A DNA stretch of 64,000 bases, taken from NCBI RefSeq assembly GCF_009649785.1, contig NZ_WJOK01000005.1, positions 186,001 through 250,000 on the forward strand, given 5' to 3'. The DNA comes from Agrobacterium tumefaciens (GTDB lineage: Bacteria > Pseudomonadota > Alphaproteobacteria > Rhizobiales > Rhizobiaceae). The notes below the pieces were generated by a model. The model made no database searches and was not told where the DNA came from. It saw only the letters and a program-made list of their open reading frames with translations. This document shows, in pieces, positions 1 to 8,740 of this stretch. Position 1 is the stretch's first letter; each line of letters opens with the position of its first letter. Position numbers and translations under genes: made by a program.

Positions 1-925
<925 letters not shown>

Positions 926-1019
926 TCAAGGCGTTGTGCCAAACAAAAATATCGTCGTTTCGAATACAAGCGCTTCTCCACAAGGTCAAAGACTATCGTG
1001 CGGGAAGCGCCTGCGTGAG

Positions 1020-1049
1020 ACAAGGCCGGTTTGCGGAAACCGGCCTTGT
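1020..1049 (-). terminator. strong hairpin after the GNAT pair
   Basis: A perfect 13-bp inverted repeat (1020-1032 with 1037-1049, four-base loop) lies just downstream of the second acetyltransferase. On the minus strand no clean T-run follows; on the plus strand TTGTTTTG follows but no plus-strand gene precedes it. It is probably a terminator or transcript-end stabiliser for the acetyltransferase transcript ahead of obgE. Confidence 0.45.
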
Positions 1050-1057
1050 TTTGATTG

Positions 1058-1648
1058 TCAGCGGTGCTGCTGAACGAAATCCTCAGCCGTGATCGCCGTA
1101 TCGATATGCGCCACCATCGCAGCACGCGCCGTGGCGTAAATCTGGTGGCAGCCGGTCACCCGGAAGCCCAGTTTTTCCTGCACGCGCAGCGAAGCCGGAT
1201 TATCCGCAAACACACCGGAATGGAGAACCACACCGGGCATGCGGCGGAAGAACCGCTCGACCACGGCGGCCACCGCCTCGGTCATATAACCCTTGCCCCA
1301 GTAGAACCGGTTCAGCCAGTAGCCGAGATGCCACTCGCCGTGCCGCAATTCGACCGAGACGACGCCGATGAGTGTATCGTCACCGCTTGTGATGGCGAAA
1401 TCCCAATCGGGCAGGGTGCCTGAAGTACGCAGGACCAGCCATTCCAGCGCATCCTGTCGATGATACGGCGCGGGAACACGGGCAAGCATCCTGGTCACGG
1501 CAAAATCGCCAAGCGATTCCGCAATGCTGCCAGCATCGGAAAGCCGCTGCGGACGCAGCACCAGACGCGACGTCTCGATGACCGGGCAGGGGCCGGGCGG
1601 CGCGACCGTCGCAGTTGCCCGGTGACGGGTAAGCTCGATCGTGCTCAT
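1058..1648 (-). CDS. GNAT family N-acetyltransferase (RimJ/RimL type), second copy
   Basis: A 196-residue GNAT-fold protein of the type that moves acetyl from acetyl-CoA to protein N-termini or small amines. The N-terminal beta strand reads SRLVLRPQRLSDA. The acetyl-CoA region reads WLNRFYWGKGYMTEAV, and the typical C-terminal segment is NPASLRVQEKLGFRVTG. The ATG at 1648 is chosen because it overlaps the stop of the upstream acetyltransferase by 4 bp (ATGA), the pattern of translational coupling; a longer reading would intrude into that gene. The substrate is unknown. The position beside ribosomal protein genes suggests, but does not prove, a ribosomal or tRNA-related target. Confidence 0.9.
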   Translation of the reverse strand: MSTIELTRHRATATVAPPGPCPVIETSRLVLRPQRLSDAGSIAESLGDFAVTRMLARVPAPYHRQDALEWLVLRTSGTLPDWDFAITSGDDTLIGVVSVELRHGEWHLGYWLNRFYWGKGYMTEAVAAVVERFFRRMPGVVLHSGVFADNPASLRVQEKLGFRVTGCHQIYATARAAMVAHIDTAITAEDFVQQHR

Positions 1649-2277
1649 CCCATGTCCCCCCAGCTCTTTAGCGAAACCCAGGTCTTGCGGTCCAGCCTGT
1701 ACCATTCTACCGGTACCATGCCGCCCAATGCCAGCGAACCGACCATGCCGGAGCCCTGGAACTGGAAACCGCACTTCTGGATGACCCGGCGCGAGGGGAT
1801 GTTGGTGACCCGGCAGCGGGCATCGATCTGGTCGATTTCACGCGTGCGGAAGGCCATGTCGATCAGCGCATGCGTGGCTTCGGTCATGTAGCCCCGGTTC
1901 CAGTAGGGTTCCCCCAGCCAGTAACCGATTTCCAGCGTCTTTTCGTCTTCCTGCGGCTCAAGCGCGCAGCAACCCAGAAACTCGCCATTGTCCATGCGGG
2001 TAATCGCATAGACGCACTTGCCGATCTCGCCAGCATTGGTGCGTCGCACGAAGTCCGCGGCGTCTTTGGCCGTGTACGGGTGCGGCATACGCGACACCAT
2101 GGTCGCGATATTGGCATTGTTGGCAAGATGGGCAAGGGCGTCGATGTCTTCTTCGTGAGGCTTGCGTAAAACCAGCCTCTGCGACAGTAAAACGGGGCAA
2201 TCGCTCCTCGACCGATCGGGCCTCGGCCGCTCTTCGGGTGACCGTGATTGGTCAACCCTCAACAATTCAGCTTGCAT
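1645..2277 (-). CDS. GNAT family N-acetyltransferase (RimJ/RimL type), first copy
   Basis: A 210-residue GNAT acetyltransferase, paralogous to the gene directly downstream. Visible elements are SQRLVLRKPHEEDIDAL near the start, the acetyl-CoA-binding stretch YWLGEPYWNRGYMTEAT, and NIPSRRVIQKCGFQFQGSG near the end. The stop overlaps the next start by 4 bp, so the two are probably translated together and may form a heteromer or act on related substrates. The acceptor is unknown. A terminator hairpin at 2309-2336 separates it from rpmA, so its promoter should lie within 2278-2308 or it is transcribed by read-through. Confidence 0.9.
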   Translation of the reverse strand: MQAELLRVDQSRSPEERPRPDRSRSDCPVLLSQRLVLRKPHEEDIDALAHLANNANIATMVSRMPHPYTAKDAADFVRRTNAGEIGKCVYAITRMDNGEFLGCCALEPQEDEKTLEIGYWLGEPYWNRGYMTEATHALIDMAFRTREIDQIDARCRVTNIPSRRVIQKCGFQFQGSGMVGSLALGGMVPVEWYRLDRKTWVSLKSWGDMG

Positions 2278-2308
2278 GGTTCAGTCCCTCCTGGGGGTTA
2301 AAGAAAAA

Positions 2309-2336
2309 GGGGAGTTGGGTGGTACCCCATCTCCCC
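2309..2336 (-). terminator. rho-independent terminator of rplU-rpmA
   Basis: Hairpin GGGGAG-T-TGGG / CCCA-T-CTCCCC (2309-2319 with 2326-2336, six-base loop, one opposed T-T). On the minus strand it is followed at once by CTTTTTCTTT, a good U-rich tail. It sits 72 bp past the rpmA stop. Confidence 0.8.
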
Positions 2337-2408
2337 TGTTTTCTTGACTGAACCTGATACGTCTCAGCCGGGTCGATGGGACACCGGCTGCATATGACGC
2401 TTACCGGC

Positions 2409-2678
2409 TTATTCTGCGGCTTCCGCTTTCGGGGCCACGGATACGAATACGCGGCCGTTGGCCTTCGTACGGAAGTTCACGTTACCTGCGGTCAGTGCGA
2501 AAATCGTGTGGTCCTTGCCGATGCCAACGTTGGCGCCCGGATGCCACTGGGTTCCGCGCTGACGCAGAATAATGTTGCCTGGAATGACAGCTTCGCCGCC
2601 GAACTTCTTTACGCCAAGGCGCTTGGATTCGGAATCGCGACCGTTACGCGATGAACCGCCAGCTTTTTTGTGTGCCAT
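2409..2678 (-). CDS. rpmA: 50S ribosomal protein L27
   Basis: L27 (89 residues), a protein of the 50S subunit whose N-terminus reaches the peptidyl-transferase centre. It begins [19 protein letters not shown], the typical bacterial L27 start with no cleavable leader of the Firmicutes type. The core [18 protein letters not shown] and the DHTIFAL segment are canonical. It follows rplU with a 40-bp gap and shares its promoter and the terminator at 2309-2336. Confidence 0.99.
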
Positions 2679-2718
2679 TGGAGTTCTCCTTTAAACCTTG
2701 TTTCCCGTGTCGCGCCTA

Positions 2719-3033
2719 TCAGGCAGCAACGATGTCCGTGATGCGGACGACAGTGTGATGCTGACGATGGCCGCGCGAACGCTTGGAGTTCTGACGACGA
2801 CGCTTCTTGAAGGCGATGACCTTCTTGCCGCGATTGTGCTCGACAACTTCAGCCTTGACGATGGCACCCTTGACAAAGGGAGCACCGAACTGAGCGTCGG
2901 CGCCTTCGCCGATCACGAGAACTTCGGTGAATTCTACGGTTGCGCCTGCCTCTGCTTCCAGCTTTTCGATGGTCAGCACGGCATCGGCCGCTACGCGGTA
3001 CTGCTTACCGCCGGTCTTGATGACTGCGAACAT
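2719..3033 (-). CDS. rplU: 50S ribosomal protein L21
   Basis: L21 (104 residues), which binds 23S rRNA in the large subunit. It starts MFAVIKTGGKQYRV, the family signature, and carries the basic segment KKRRRQNSKRSRGHRQ used for rRNA contact. It is the first gene of the rplU-rpmA transcript. A sigma70-type promoter is visible at 3209-3237, implying a leader of about 170 nt, long enough for a regulatory structure that I cannot assign. Confidence 0.99.
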   Translation of the reverse strand: MFAVIKTGGKQYRVAADAVLTIEKLEAEAGATVEFTEVLVIGEGADAQFGAPFVKGAIVKAEVVEHNRGKKVIAFKKRRRQNSKRSRGHRQHHTVVRITDIVAA

Positions 3034-3208
3034 TTGTTATCCTTTCATGTTCGTTCCGGCTCTGCCCGCAAAGCAAGCTGGCCGTCTTTTTATCAGTCGG
3101 AGTAGCGGAAATCCGTCAGGACTGAATGCCCTTTTGAAAGTCTGCCGGTGAAGCCGCCTTTGAAGGGCGGAATAAACAGAAGGCGCAATACGCCATCAAT
3201 TTGGGTGC

Positions 3209-3237
3209 GAATTACGCGAGACATCAGTTTATGTCAA
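3209..3237 (-). promoter_or_regulatory. sigma70 promoter for rplU-rpmA
   Basis: Read on the minus strand: TTGACA (3237-3232), a 17-base spacer, then TAATTC (3214-3209). The -35 is a perfect consensus and the spacing ideal. The predicted start is near 3202, leaving about 169 nt of leader before rplU. In the rest of the 326-bp gap 3034-3360 I see only the ribosome-binding site AAGGAG (3350-3355) of the next plus-strand gene. Confidence 0.7.
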
Positions 3238-3360
3238 GATGACGGATGTTTGAAAAGTAACTCTAACGCCAAGAATTTCATGCTTTTTTGGCAAGCGAAG
3301 CAGTCAGGTCTCGAAATTTGCGCAGCAAGTGTTTATATGGGCCTTCAACAAGGAGCAGAA

Positions 3361-3801
3361 ATGGCCCGCATAGACCAGACCGACGATTGGCGGGACCGCC
3401 ATGCGCCGACACTTTCCGCCTTCGAGTCGCTTGCGATCGAGGCATATGGCCACCTGCCAGAAGAATTCCGTGCATTGACCAAGGATCTCGTCATCGAGAT
3501 CTCTGATTTCCCAACAGACGAAGTGTTCGAGGACATGGCGCTCGAAACACCGTTCGACTTGCTGGGATTGTTCGAGGGGCGCGGTATCTCCGAACGTTTC
3601 ACCATGGAAACCGGCGAGATGGTGAACCGCATCACGCTTTATCGCCGCCCCATTCTCGACTACTGGGCCGAGAATGAGGAAACGCTAGGCGACATCATCA
3701 CCCATGTCCTCATCCACGAGATCGGCCATCACTTCGGCCTGTCGGATGACGACATGGAGCGGATCGAAGAAAGCGCCGACGAGGCCGCGGCGGAGCGCTG
3801 A
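3361..3801 (+). CDS. zincin-like metallopeptidase family protein (DUF1025 type)
   Basis: A 146-residue acidic protein of the small minimal-gluzincin-like family common in Alphaproteobacteria. The zinc-binding HEIGHHFGLSDDD lies at residues 119-131, with His119, Glu120 and His123 as the HExxH core and Asp as the likely third ligand. The ATG at 3361 is chosen because AAGGAG lies five bases upstream; a longer in-frame extension would have no such site. It has no signal peptide, so it should be cytoplasmic. Substrate and physiological role are not known to me. It is convergent with the DUF1737 gene. Confidence 0.88.
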   Translation: MARIDQTDDWRDRHAPTLSAFESLAIEAYGHLPEEFRALTKDLVIEISDFPTDEVFEDMALETPFDLLGLFEGRGISERFTMETGEMVNRITLYRRPILDYWAENEETLGDIITHVLIHEIGHHFGLSDDDMERIEESADEAAAER

Positions 3802-3822
3802 GCCCGCCGGCAGCCACTCCTC

Positions 3823-4029
3823 TTATTGCTCGCCGAGCTTCATATCCGGGTGGTATTCCTTGCCCTCGACCACCTTGGTCACGGCCTGGCCGCAATGCAT
3901 GACGCCGCTTGCGGCGTTGAAGGCGTAGCTGGGTGAACCGGCAAGTTCCCACCCCTTGTTCAGAGCTTCGGTGACCCGGTGACAGAACTTCGCGTCATCG
4001 GGACCTGTAATGAAACGATAGACCTTCAC
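3823..4029 (-). CDS. DUF1737 domain protein
   Basis: A 68-residue soluble protein starting MKVYRFITGPDDAKFCHRV, with the conserved LNKGWELAGSPSYAFN stretch that marks DUF1737. No catalytic motif is obvious. Its start overlaps the stop of the CoA lyase gene upstream by 4 bp (ATGA), so the two are translationally coupled and may act together. Small DUF1737 proteins have no established function that I can cite. Confidence 0.85.
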   Translation of the reverse strand: MKVYRFITGPDDAKFCHRVTEALNKGWELAGSPSYAFNAASGVMHCGQAVTKVVEGKEYHPDMKLGEQ

Positions 4030-4937
4030 GTCTTTTGCGCCTTTCGTTGTGCGATGATATCGGCCATGGCGACCAGCCTTTCGGCTTGGCTAACATGCAG
4101 CCGTTCGATCATCCGCCCGTTCATGTTGATGACGTTCAATTCCACAGATTCGGGTTTTGCGAAAGCGTCAATAATCACCCTGGCTTCAGCGACAGCGGCC
4201 TCATCGGGGCCGAAGTGACGATTGGCGGGCTCGATCTGGGCCGGGTGGATCAGCATCTTGCCATCGAAGCCCATGGCGTGGCCCTGCTCGCACTCGGTGC
4301 CAAAAGCCGCGATATCGCGAAAATCATTCGACACGCTATCGATGACATCAAGCCCATAGGCGCGGGCGGCAAGCACCACCTGCATCATCCATGGCACGAG
4401 GTAGGTTCGCCCGGGCACGGAAGGAACCCGTGTCTCCTTGCGCAGATCGTTGAGTCCGAGGACGAAAGCGGCAAGCCGTCCATCCGGCGTATGGGCAGCG
4501 TCAGCAATGGACGCTGCGTTCAACACACCGAGCGGCGTCTCGATCATCGCCCAGATTTTCAAGCCCTGGGGCGCATCGGCCTCCGCCAGAAGATCGGCCA
4601 CATCGTTAATATCGGCGGGCTGCTCTACCTTCGGTAATAATACCGCATCCGGCCGGCAGGAAAGCACGAGCTTTAAATCCTCCATACCATCCGGCGTTGA
4701 CAGCGGATTGATACGGATAATGATCTCGCGTCCCGCAAAGTGCGCATCCGAAAACAGCCTGCCCAGATTCTCTCGCGCTTCGCCCTTCACATCGGGTGCA
4801 ACGGAATCCTCCAGATCGAGAATAACCCCATCGCAATCGAGATCGCGGATTTTTTCGAGCGCCCTGACATTGATTGCCGGAACCGACAGCAGCGAACGGC
4901 GCGGTCTCACAGGAATATTTTCGAAAAAATTAGTCAT
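4026..4937 (-). CDS. HpcH/HpaI aldolase / CitE-like CoA-ester lyase
   Basis: A 303-residue TIM-barrel enzyme of the citrate lyase beta / malyl-CoA lyase family, which cleaves or forms C-C bonds of CoA esters with a divalent metal. Diagnostic elements are RSLLSVPA (about 14-21), the DLED motif at 41-44, the substrate arginine in IIIRINP near 75, the PKVE motif near 102-105, the metal-binding glutamate in MIETPLG near 133, and HPAQIEPAN near the C-terminus. It could be a malyl-CoA/citramalyl-CoA lyase or thioesterase; sequence alone does not decide. It is coupled to the DUF1737 gene downstream. Confidence 0.85.
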   Translation of the reverse strand: MTNFFENIPVRPRRSLLSVPAINVRALEKIRDLDCDGVILDLEDSVAPDVKGEARENLGRLFSDAHFAGREIIIRINPLSTPDGMEDLKLVLSCRPDAVLLPKVEQPADINDVADLLAEADAPQGLKIWAMIETPLGVLNAASIADAAHTPDGRLAAFVLGLNDLRKETRVPSVPGRTYLVPWMMQVVLAARAYGLDVIDSVSNDFRDIAAFGTECEQGHAMGFDGKMLIHPAQIEPANRHFGPDEAAVAEARVIIDAFAKPESVELNVINMNGRMIERLHVSQAERLVAMADIIAQRKAQKT

Positions 4938-5046
4938 GCCGCACTTGTGTCAAGCTTTTGTGACATCTGCAACACCACAATCCACTGAATCCTCTTGCAA
5001 GCCGGAAGAAGAAGGCCCACATTCGTCTGGAAAGAAAGGTTGAATC

Positions 5047-5277
5047 ATGCAAGGCATCCGTTCATTTTTCATTGCCGCATCCGGCATCGCACTTCTGGCT
5101 TTGGTGGCTCTTTTTACCGCCTCGCTTACGGTCGCTTTTATCGGCGTGCTCGCCGTTCTCAGCGCTGCCCGTCTGCTTTCGGCGCGTATGAAGCCGGCAC
5201 CCATTCCGGTCAAGCCCCGCAACCAGCGCGACATGCGCGTCTGGAACGACGGCAAAGGCACGATCATCGATCTCTGA
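5047..5277 (+). CDS. small conserved membrane protein, function unknown
   Basis: A 76-residue protein. Residues about 5-45 form one or two closely spaced hydrophobic helices rich in A, L and V. The C-terminal 30 residues are polar and basic (RMKPAPIPVKPRNQRDMRVWNDG) and should face the cytoplasm. It lies upstream of leuD on the same strand with a 165-bp gap containing a possible weak terminator. I do not recognise a named family; similar small proteins are common in Rhizobiaceae. Confidence 0.7.
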   Translation: MQGIRSFFIAASGIALLALVALFTASLTVAFIGVLAVLSAARLLSARMKPAPIPVKPRNQRDMRVWNDGKGTIIDL

Positions 5278-5384
5278 GATCGTTAATCCTGCCAAAATGC
5301 GAGAACGCTGCACGCGGCGTACCGAAGAATGCGGGTTTGCGCTTCTAAAGCGATCCGTTTTGCAGTATTTCCCGACAGAAAATA

Positions 5385-5414
5385 TCCGGCGGGCGTCAGT
5401 CCTCGCCGGATTTT
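5385..5414 (+). terminator. possible terminator or attenuator before leuD
   Basis: TCCGGCG (5385-5391) pairs with CGCCGGA (5404-5410) over a 12-base loop and is followed by TTTT. The T-run is short, so this may be a weak terminator for the small membrane protein gene or a leader structure of leuD. No leucine-rich leader peptide was seen. Confidence 0.35.
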
Positions 5415-5442
5415 GTGACCAGGGAAACACGGGAAGCGACAG

Positions 5443-6048
5443 ATGGAAAAATTCACCAAGCTGACGGGCGTTGCTGCGCCCATGCCGGTCGTCAATATCG
5501 ACACCGATATGATCATTCCCAAAGACTATCTTAAGACCATCAAGCGCACGGGTCTTGGCACCGGCCTTTTTGCCGAGTCGCGTTATCTCGAAGATGGCTC
5601 GCCCAATCCAGATTTTGTGCTGAACAAGCCCGCTTACCAGAACGCCCAGATCCTCGTCGCGGGCGATAATTTTGGCTGCGGCTCTTCGCGCGAACATGCA
5701 CCATGGGCGCTTCTCGATTTCGGCATCCGCTGCGTGATCTCCACCAGCTTCGCCGATATCTTTTATAACAACTGTTTCAAGAACGGCATTCTGCCTGTCG
5801 TCGTCAGCCCCGAGAATCTCGAAAAGCTGTTGGACGACGCCTCGCGCGGCTCGAACGCCGTTCTGTCCATCGATCTGGAACGTCAGGAAATCAGCGGCCC
5901 TGATGGCGGCACGATCACCTTCGAGATCGATGAATTCAAGCGCCATTGCATGCTGAACGGCCTCGACGACATCGGCCTGACACTGGAGCATTCCGGCGCC
6001 ATCGACACGTTCGAAAAGGCAACTGCCTCGGTCCGCCCCTGGGCCTGA
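5443..6048 (+). CDS. leuD: 3-isopropylmalate dehydratase small subunit
   Basis: Small (swivel-domain) subunit of isopropylmalate isomerase; with LeuC it converts 2-isopropylmalate to 3-isopropylmalate in leucine synthesis. Its 201 residues are the normal length. Family marks are the N-terminal [22 protein letters not shown] split over residues 18-39, the [17 protein letters not shown] stretch, and [22 protein letters not shown] lies a few bases before the ATG. LeuC is not in the window. LeuB follows 225 bp downstream, past a strong terminator at 6069-6108, so the two are probably separate transcripts. Confidence 0.98.
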   Translation: MEKFTKLTGVAAPMPVVNIDTDMIIPKDYLKTIKRTGLGTGLFAESRYLEDGSPNPDFVLNKPAYQNAQILVAGDNFGCGSSREHAPWALLDFGIRCVISTSFADIFYNNCFKNGILPVVVSPENLEKLLDDASRGSNAVLSIDLERQEISGPDGGTITFEIDEFKRHCMLNGLDDIGLTLEHSGAIDTFEKATASVRPWA

Positions 6049-6068
6049 CCGCACTTCTATCCTCTTTT

Positions 6069-6108
6069 AAAAGCCGATCCCGTACAAAACCGTACCGGAT
6101 CGGCTTTT
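6069..6108 (+). terminator. rho-independent terminator after leuD
   Basis: AAAAGCCGATCC (6069-6080) pairs perfectly with GGATCGGCTTTT (6097-6108), with an inner GTAC/GTAC pairing; GCTTTGCTT follows. The 12-bp stem ends leuD transcription and insulates leuB. Confidence 0.8.
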
Positions 6109-6273
6109 GCTTTGCTTGAAATGCCGTTGAGGCGGGGATAAGAAGCCCCCGATCCCGTTCGGCTGGCGATGTGACTTGTGAGGCGGCAGGACGGAAACGA
6201 GTTTGACGCCGCGCTCGCCGCAATCGAAAACCCTTCATGATGGTTTCCGGCGCGCCGCCCAAGGAGGGTTCTC

Positions 6274-7386
6274 ATGACAGTCCGCACGCTTTTCCTTCTG
6301 CCCGGTGACGGTATCGGCCCCGAGGCCATGGCCGAAGTCCGCAAACTGATCGACTATATGAACAGCGCGAAAAATGCCGGCTTCACCACGCAGGAAGGTC
6401 TGGTCGGCGGCTCCGCTTATGATGCCCATGGCGTCGCGATTTCCGACGCAGATATGGAAAAGGCCCTTGCCGCCGATGCGATCCTGTTTGGCGCCGTGGG
6501 CGGCCCGAAGTGGGATGGCGTTCCCTACGAACACCGCCCGGAAGCCGGCCTGCTTCGCCTGCGCAAGGATCTCGAACTTTTCGCCAACCTGCGCCCCGCC
6601 ATCTGCTACCCGGCACTTGCCGAAGCCTCCTCACTGAAGCCGGAGCTGGTAGAGGGTCTCGATATCCTCATCGTCCGCGAATTGACGGGCGGTGTCTATT
6701 TCGGCGAGCCCAAGCAGATCATCGACCTCGGCAACGGCCAGAAGCGCGGTATCGACACGCAGATCTACGACACCTTCGAGATCGAGCGCATCGCCAGCGT
6801 CGCTTTCGAACTGGCACGCACACGCGACAACCGCGTCTGCTCCATGGAGAAGCGCAACGTCATGAAGTCTGGCGTTTTGTGGAACCAGGTCGTCACCGAA
6901 ACCCACGCTGCGAAATACAAGGACGTTCAGCTGGAGCATATGCTGGCCGATGCCGGCGGCATGCAGCTGGTGCGCAAGCCCAAACAGTTCGACGTGATCG
7001 TGACCGACAACCTCTTCGGCGACATGCTTTCCGACGTCGCTGCCATGCTGACGGGCTCGCTCGGCATGCTGCCGTCGGCATCGCTTGGTGCACCAGATGC
7101 CAAGACCGGCAAGCGCAAGGCCATGTACGAGCCGGTGCACGGTTCGGCACCTGACATTGCCGGCAAGGGCATCGCCAACCCCATTGCCATGATCGCGTCA
7201 TTCGCCATGTGCCTGCGCTATTCGTTCAATATGGTTGATGAGGCAACGAAGCTCGAAACTGCAATTGCGAACGTGCTCGACAAGGGCATCCGCACCGCCG
7301 ACATCATGTCCGACGGTTCCCGTCAGGTCAGCACCTCCGAAATGGGTGACGCGGTTCTCGCAGAATTCAAGGCGCTTTCGGCGTAA
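6274..7386 (+). CDS. leuB: 3-isopropylmalate dehydrogenase
   Basis: NAD-dependent oxidative decarboxylation of 3-isopropylmalate to 2-ketoisocaproate, the third step of leucine synthesis. The 370 residues match the family. Visible motifs are [10 protein letters not shown] near the start, the [14 protein letters not shown] substrate-arginine stretch, the [10 protein letters not shown] loop, and the metal-binding [10 protein letters not shown] segment. AAGGAGGG lies just before the ATG and marks the start. The 3' end overlaps the convergent di-haem peroxidase gene by 20 bp, so each gene's end is antisense to the other. Confidence 0.98.
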   Translation: MTVRTLFLLPGDGIGPEAMAEVRKLIDYMNSAKNAGFTTQEGLVGGSAYDAHGVAISDADMEKALAADAILFGAVGGPKWDGVPYEHRPEAGLLRLRKDLELFANLRPAICYPALAEASSLKPELVEGLDILIVRELTGGVYFGEPKQIIDLGNGQKRGIDTQIYDTFEIERIASVAFELARTRDNRVCSMEKRNVMKSGVLWNQVVTETHAAKYKDVQLEHMLADAGGMQLVRKPKQFDVIVTDNLFGDMLSDVAAMLTGSLGMLPSASLGAPDAKTGKRKAMYEPVHGSAPDIAGKGIANPIAMIASFAMCLRYSFNMVDEATKLETAIANVLDKGIRTADIMSDGSRQVSTSEMGDAVLAEFKALSA

Positions 7387-8617
7387 CGCTGACGGCAACC
7401 GGTTGGGCAGGCGGCACGGTCGCTTGCCCATCTTCCTTTGGCAAAAGATGTTCATATCTTTTGTCAGTCAGCGTCTTCAAAAAGGCGACGATGGCGTCCA
7501 CACGCTTGTCGTCCAGCGCCGGTGCGGAAGTCAGCTCTGTCATAGCGATATTATCAGGCACTTCCGGCGCATCCCAGGTTTTACCCGTTTCAGGGTTGAT
7601 CTGCCGGCTGGGTTTCTTGCTTTTGTATTTCACGTAAAACAGCACCACCGTGCGCAGATCCTTAAACACGCCATTGTGCATGTAGGGACCAGTGACGGCG
7701 ACGTTGCGAAGAGTAGGCACCTTGAACTTGCCGCGCTGAGCCGGATCGCCGGCCACGGCGGGATTTTGCGCCAATCCGAGATCGACCGCATCCGGCTTGG
7801 AGCCGTTGGCTGCCCTGACCGACGTGTTGGCCGGAACACCGATGTTGAAATATTTGTGGTTGGTGAAGAGGCCGTCTTCCAAACCCTTGGCGCCACGGAT
7901 TTCATGGCAGGTATTGCAATTGGTGAACTGTGTCGAGGAGATCAGAACCCGGCCCAGCTCCTCCTGATCGGTCAGCTTTTCTTCGCCGCGCAGGAAACGG
8001 TCATACCTGGAATCGAAGGTGGAGAATTCATCGGAACGCTCGAAGCTCGCCAGCGCCTTGGTCATCGCAGCAAAGGCGCCTTCGTCACTCTGGAAAACAT
8101 CGCTGCCGAACTGTGTGCCGAACGCCGCAACATAATCAGGGTTTTCCTTCAGCCGTTTGACGACAGAGGCTTTATCCGGCATGCCCATTTCGATCGGGTT
8201 GAGCGGTGGTCCACCCGCCTGGTCTTCCAGCAGGGAGGCACGACCATCCCAGAATTGCCCGCCGACATACTCTCCCGCAGCGTTCCTGCCGAATGGCGGC
8301 GTGAACCGGGCATAGGCTGCAGTCGGCGCATTGCGGTCGCCCAGCGAAATCCCGTCATCGCCGAGAGAGACGTCCCGCCCGACCTTGTCGCTTTCGCGCG
8401 CATCGGAAAAACCCGCCGCCTGCATATGGCAGGTGGAACACGCCATCGTCCGGTTCATGGAGAGATTGGCATCATCGAACAGCGCCGCGCCGAGTTTTTC
8501 AAGCGTTGCATAATCTTCGCCGCCATGAGCCCGCATTTGACCAGCACCGATCTCGAGCGGAACCGGTATCATGGCCACGGCAAGGGCGGCAGAAATGAAT
8601 AGGCGCAGTCTTTTCAT
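7367..8617 (-). CDS. di-haem cytochrome c peroxidase family protein (MauG/CcpA type)
   Basis: A 416-residue exported protein with an N-terminal signal sequence ([19 protein letters not shown]) and two c-type haem sites, CSTCH at 60-64 and CNTCH at 234-238, the layout of bacterial cytochrome c peroxidases and MauG. Distal segments FWDGRA and [16 protein letters not shown] are also typical. It should reduce H2O2 or act as a haem oxidase in the periplasm. The C-terminal tail is proline-rich ([16 protein letters not shown]). It stands alone between leuB and cobB. Which subfamily it belongs to is not settled by sequence reading. Confidence 0.88.
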   Translation of the reverse strand: MKRLRLFISAALAVAMIPVPLEIGAGQMRAHGGEDYATLEKLGAALFDDANLSMNRTMACSTCHMQAAGFSDARESDKVGRDVSLGDDGISLGDRNAPTAAYARFTPPFGRNAAGEYVGGQFWDGRASLLEDQAGGPPLNPIEMGMPDKASVVKRLKENPDYVAAFGTQFGSDVFQSDEGAFAAMTKALASFERSDEFSTFDSRYDRFLRGEEKLTDQEELGRVLISSTQFTNCNTCHEIRGAKGLEDGLFTNHKYFNIGVPANTSVRAANGSKPDAVDLGLAQNPAVAGDPAQRGKFKVPTLRNVAVTGPYMHNGVFKDLRTVVLFYVKYKSKKPSRQINPETGKTWDAPEVPDNIAMTELTSAPALDDKRVDAIVAFLKTLTDKRYEHLLPKEDGQATVPPAQPVAVSVTPKAP

Positions 8618-8740
8618 TGAAATAGCGTTTCGGAAACTCGGGACGACAGTGGCTATATAGCACTTACCTATCGCACCAGACTACAAACTTTCTCAGCCCG
8701 CTCCACTTTGACGCAACCCCGCATCCGGACGCCAAATTGC

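Noticed and set aside
7626-7641. parS-like TATTTCACGTAAAACA
   Set aside because: Two mismatches, one breaking the CACGTG core, inside a coding region about 48 kb from oriC.
7235-8602. 455-codon plus-strand open frame opposite the di-haem peroxidase
   Set aside because: The minus strand has a signal peptide and two CxxCH haem sites; the plus frame has no motif.
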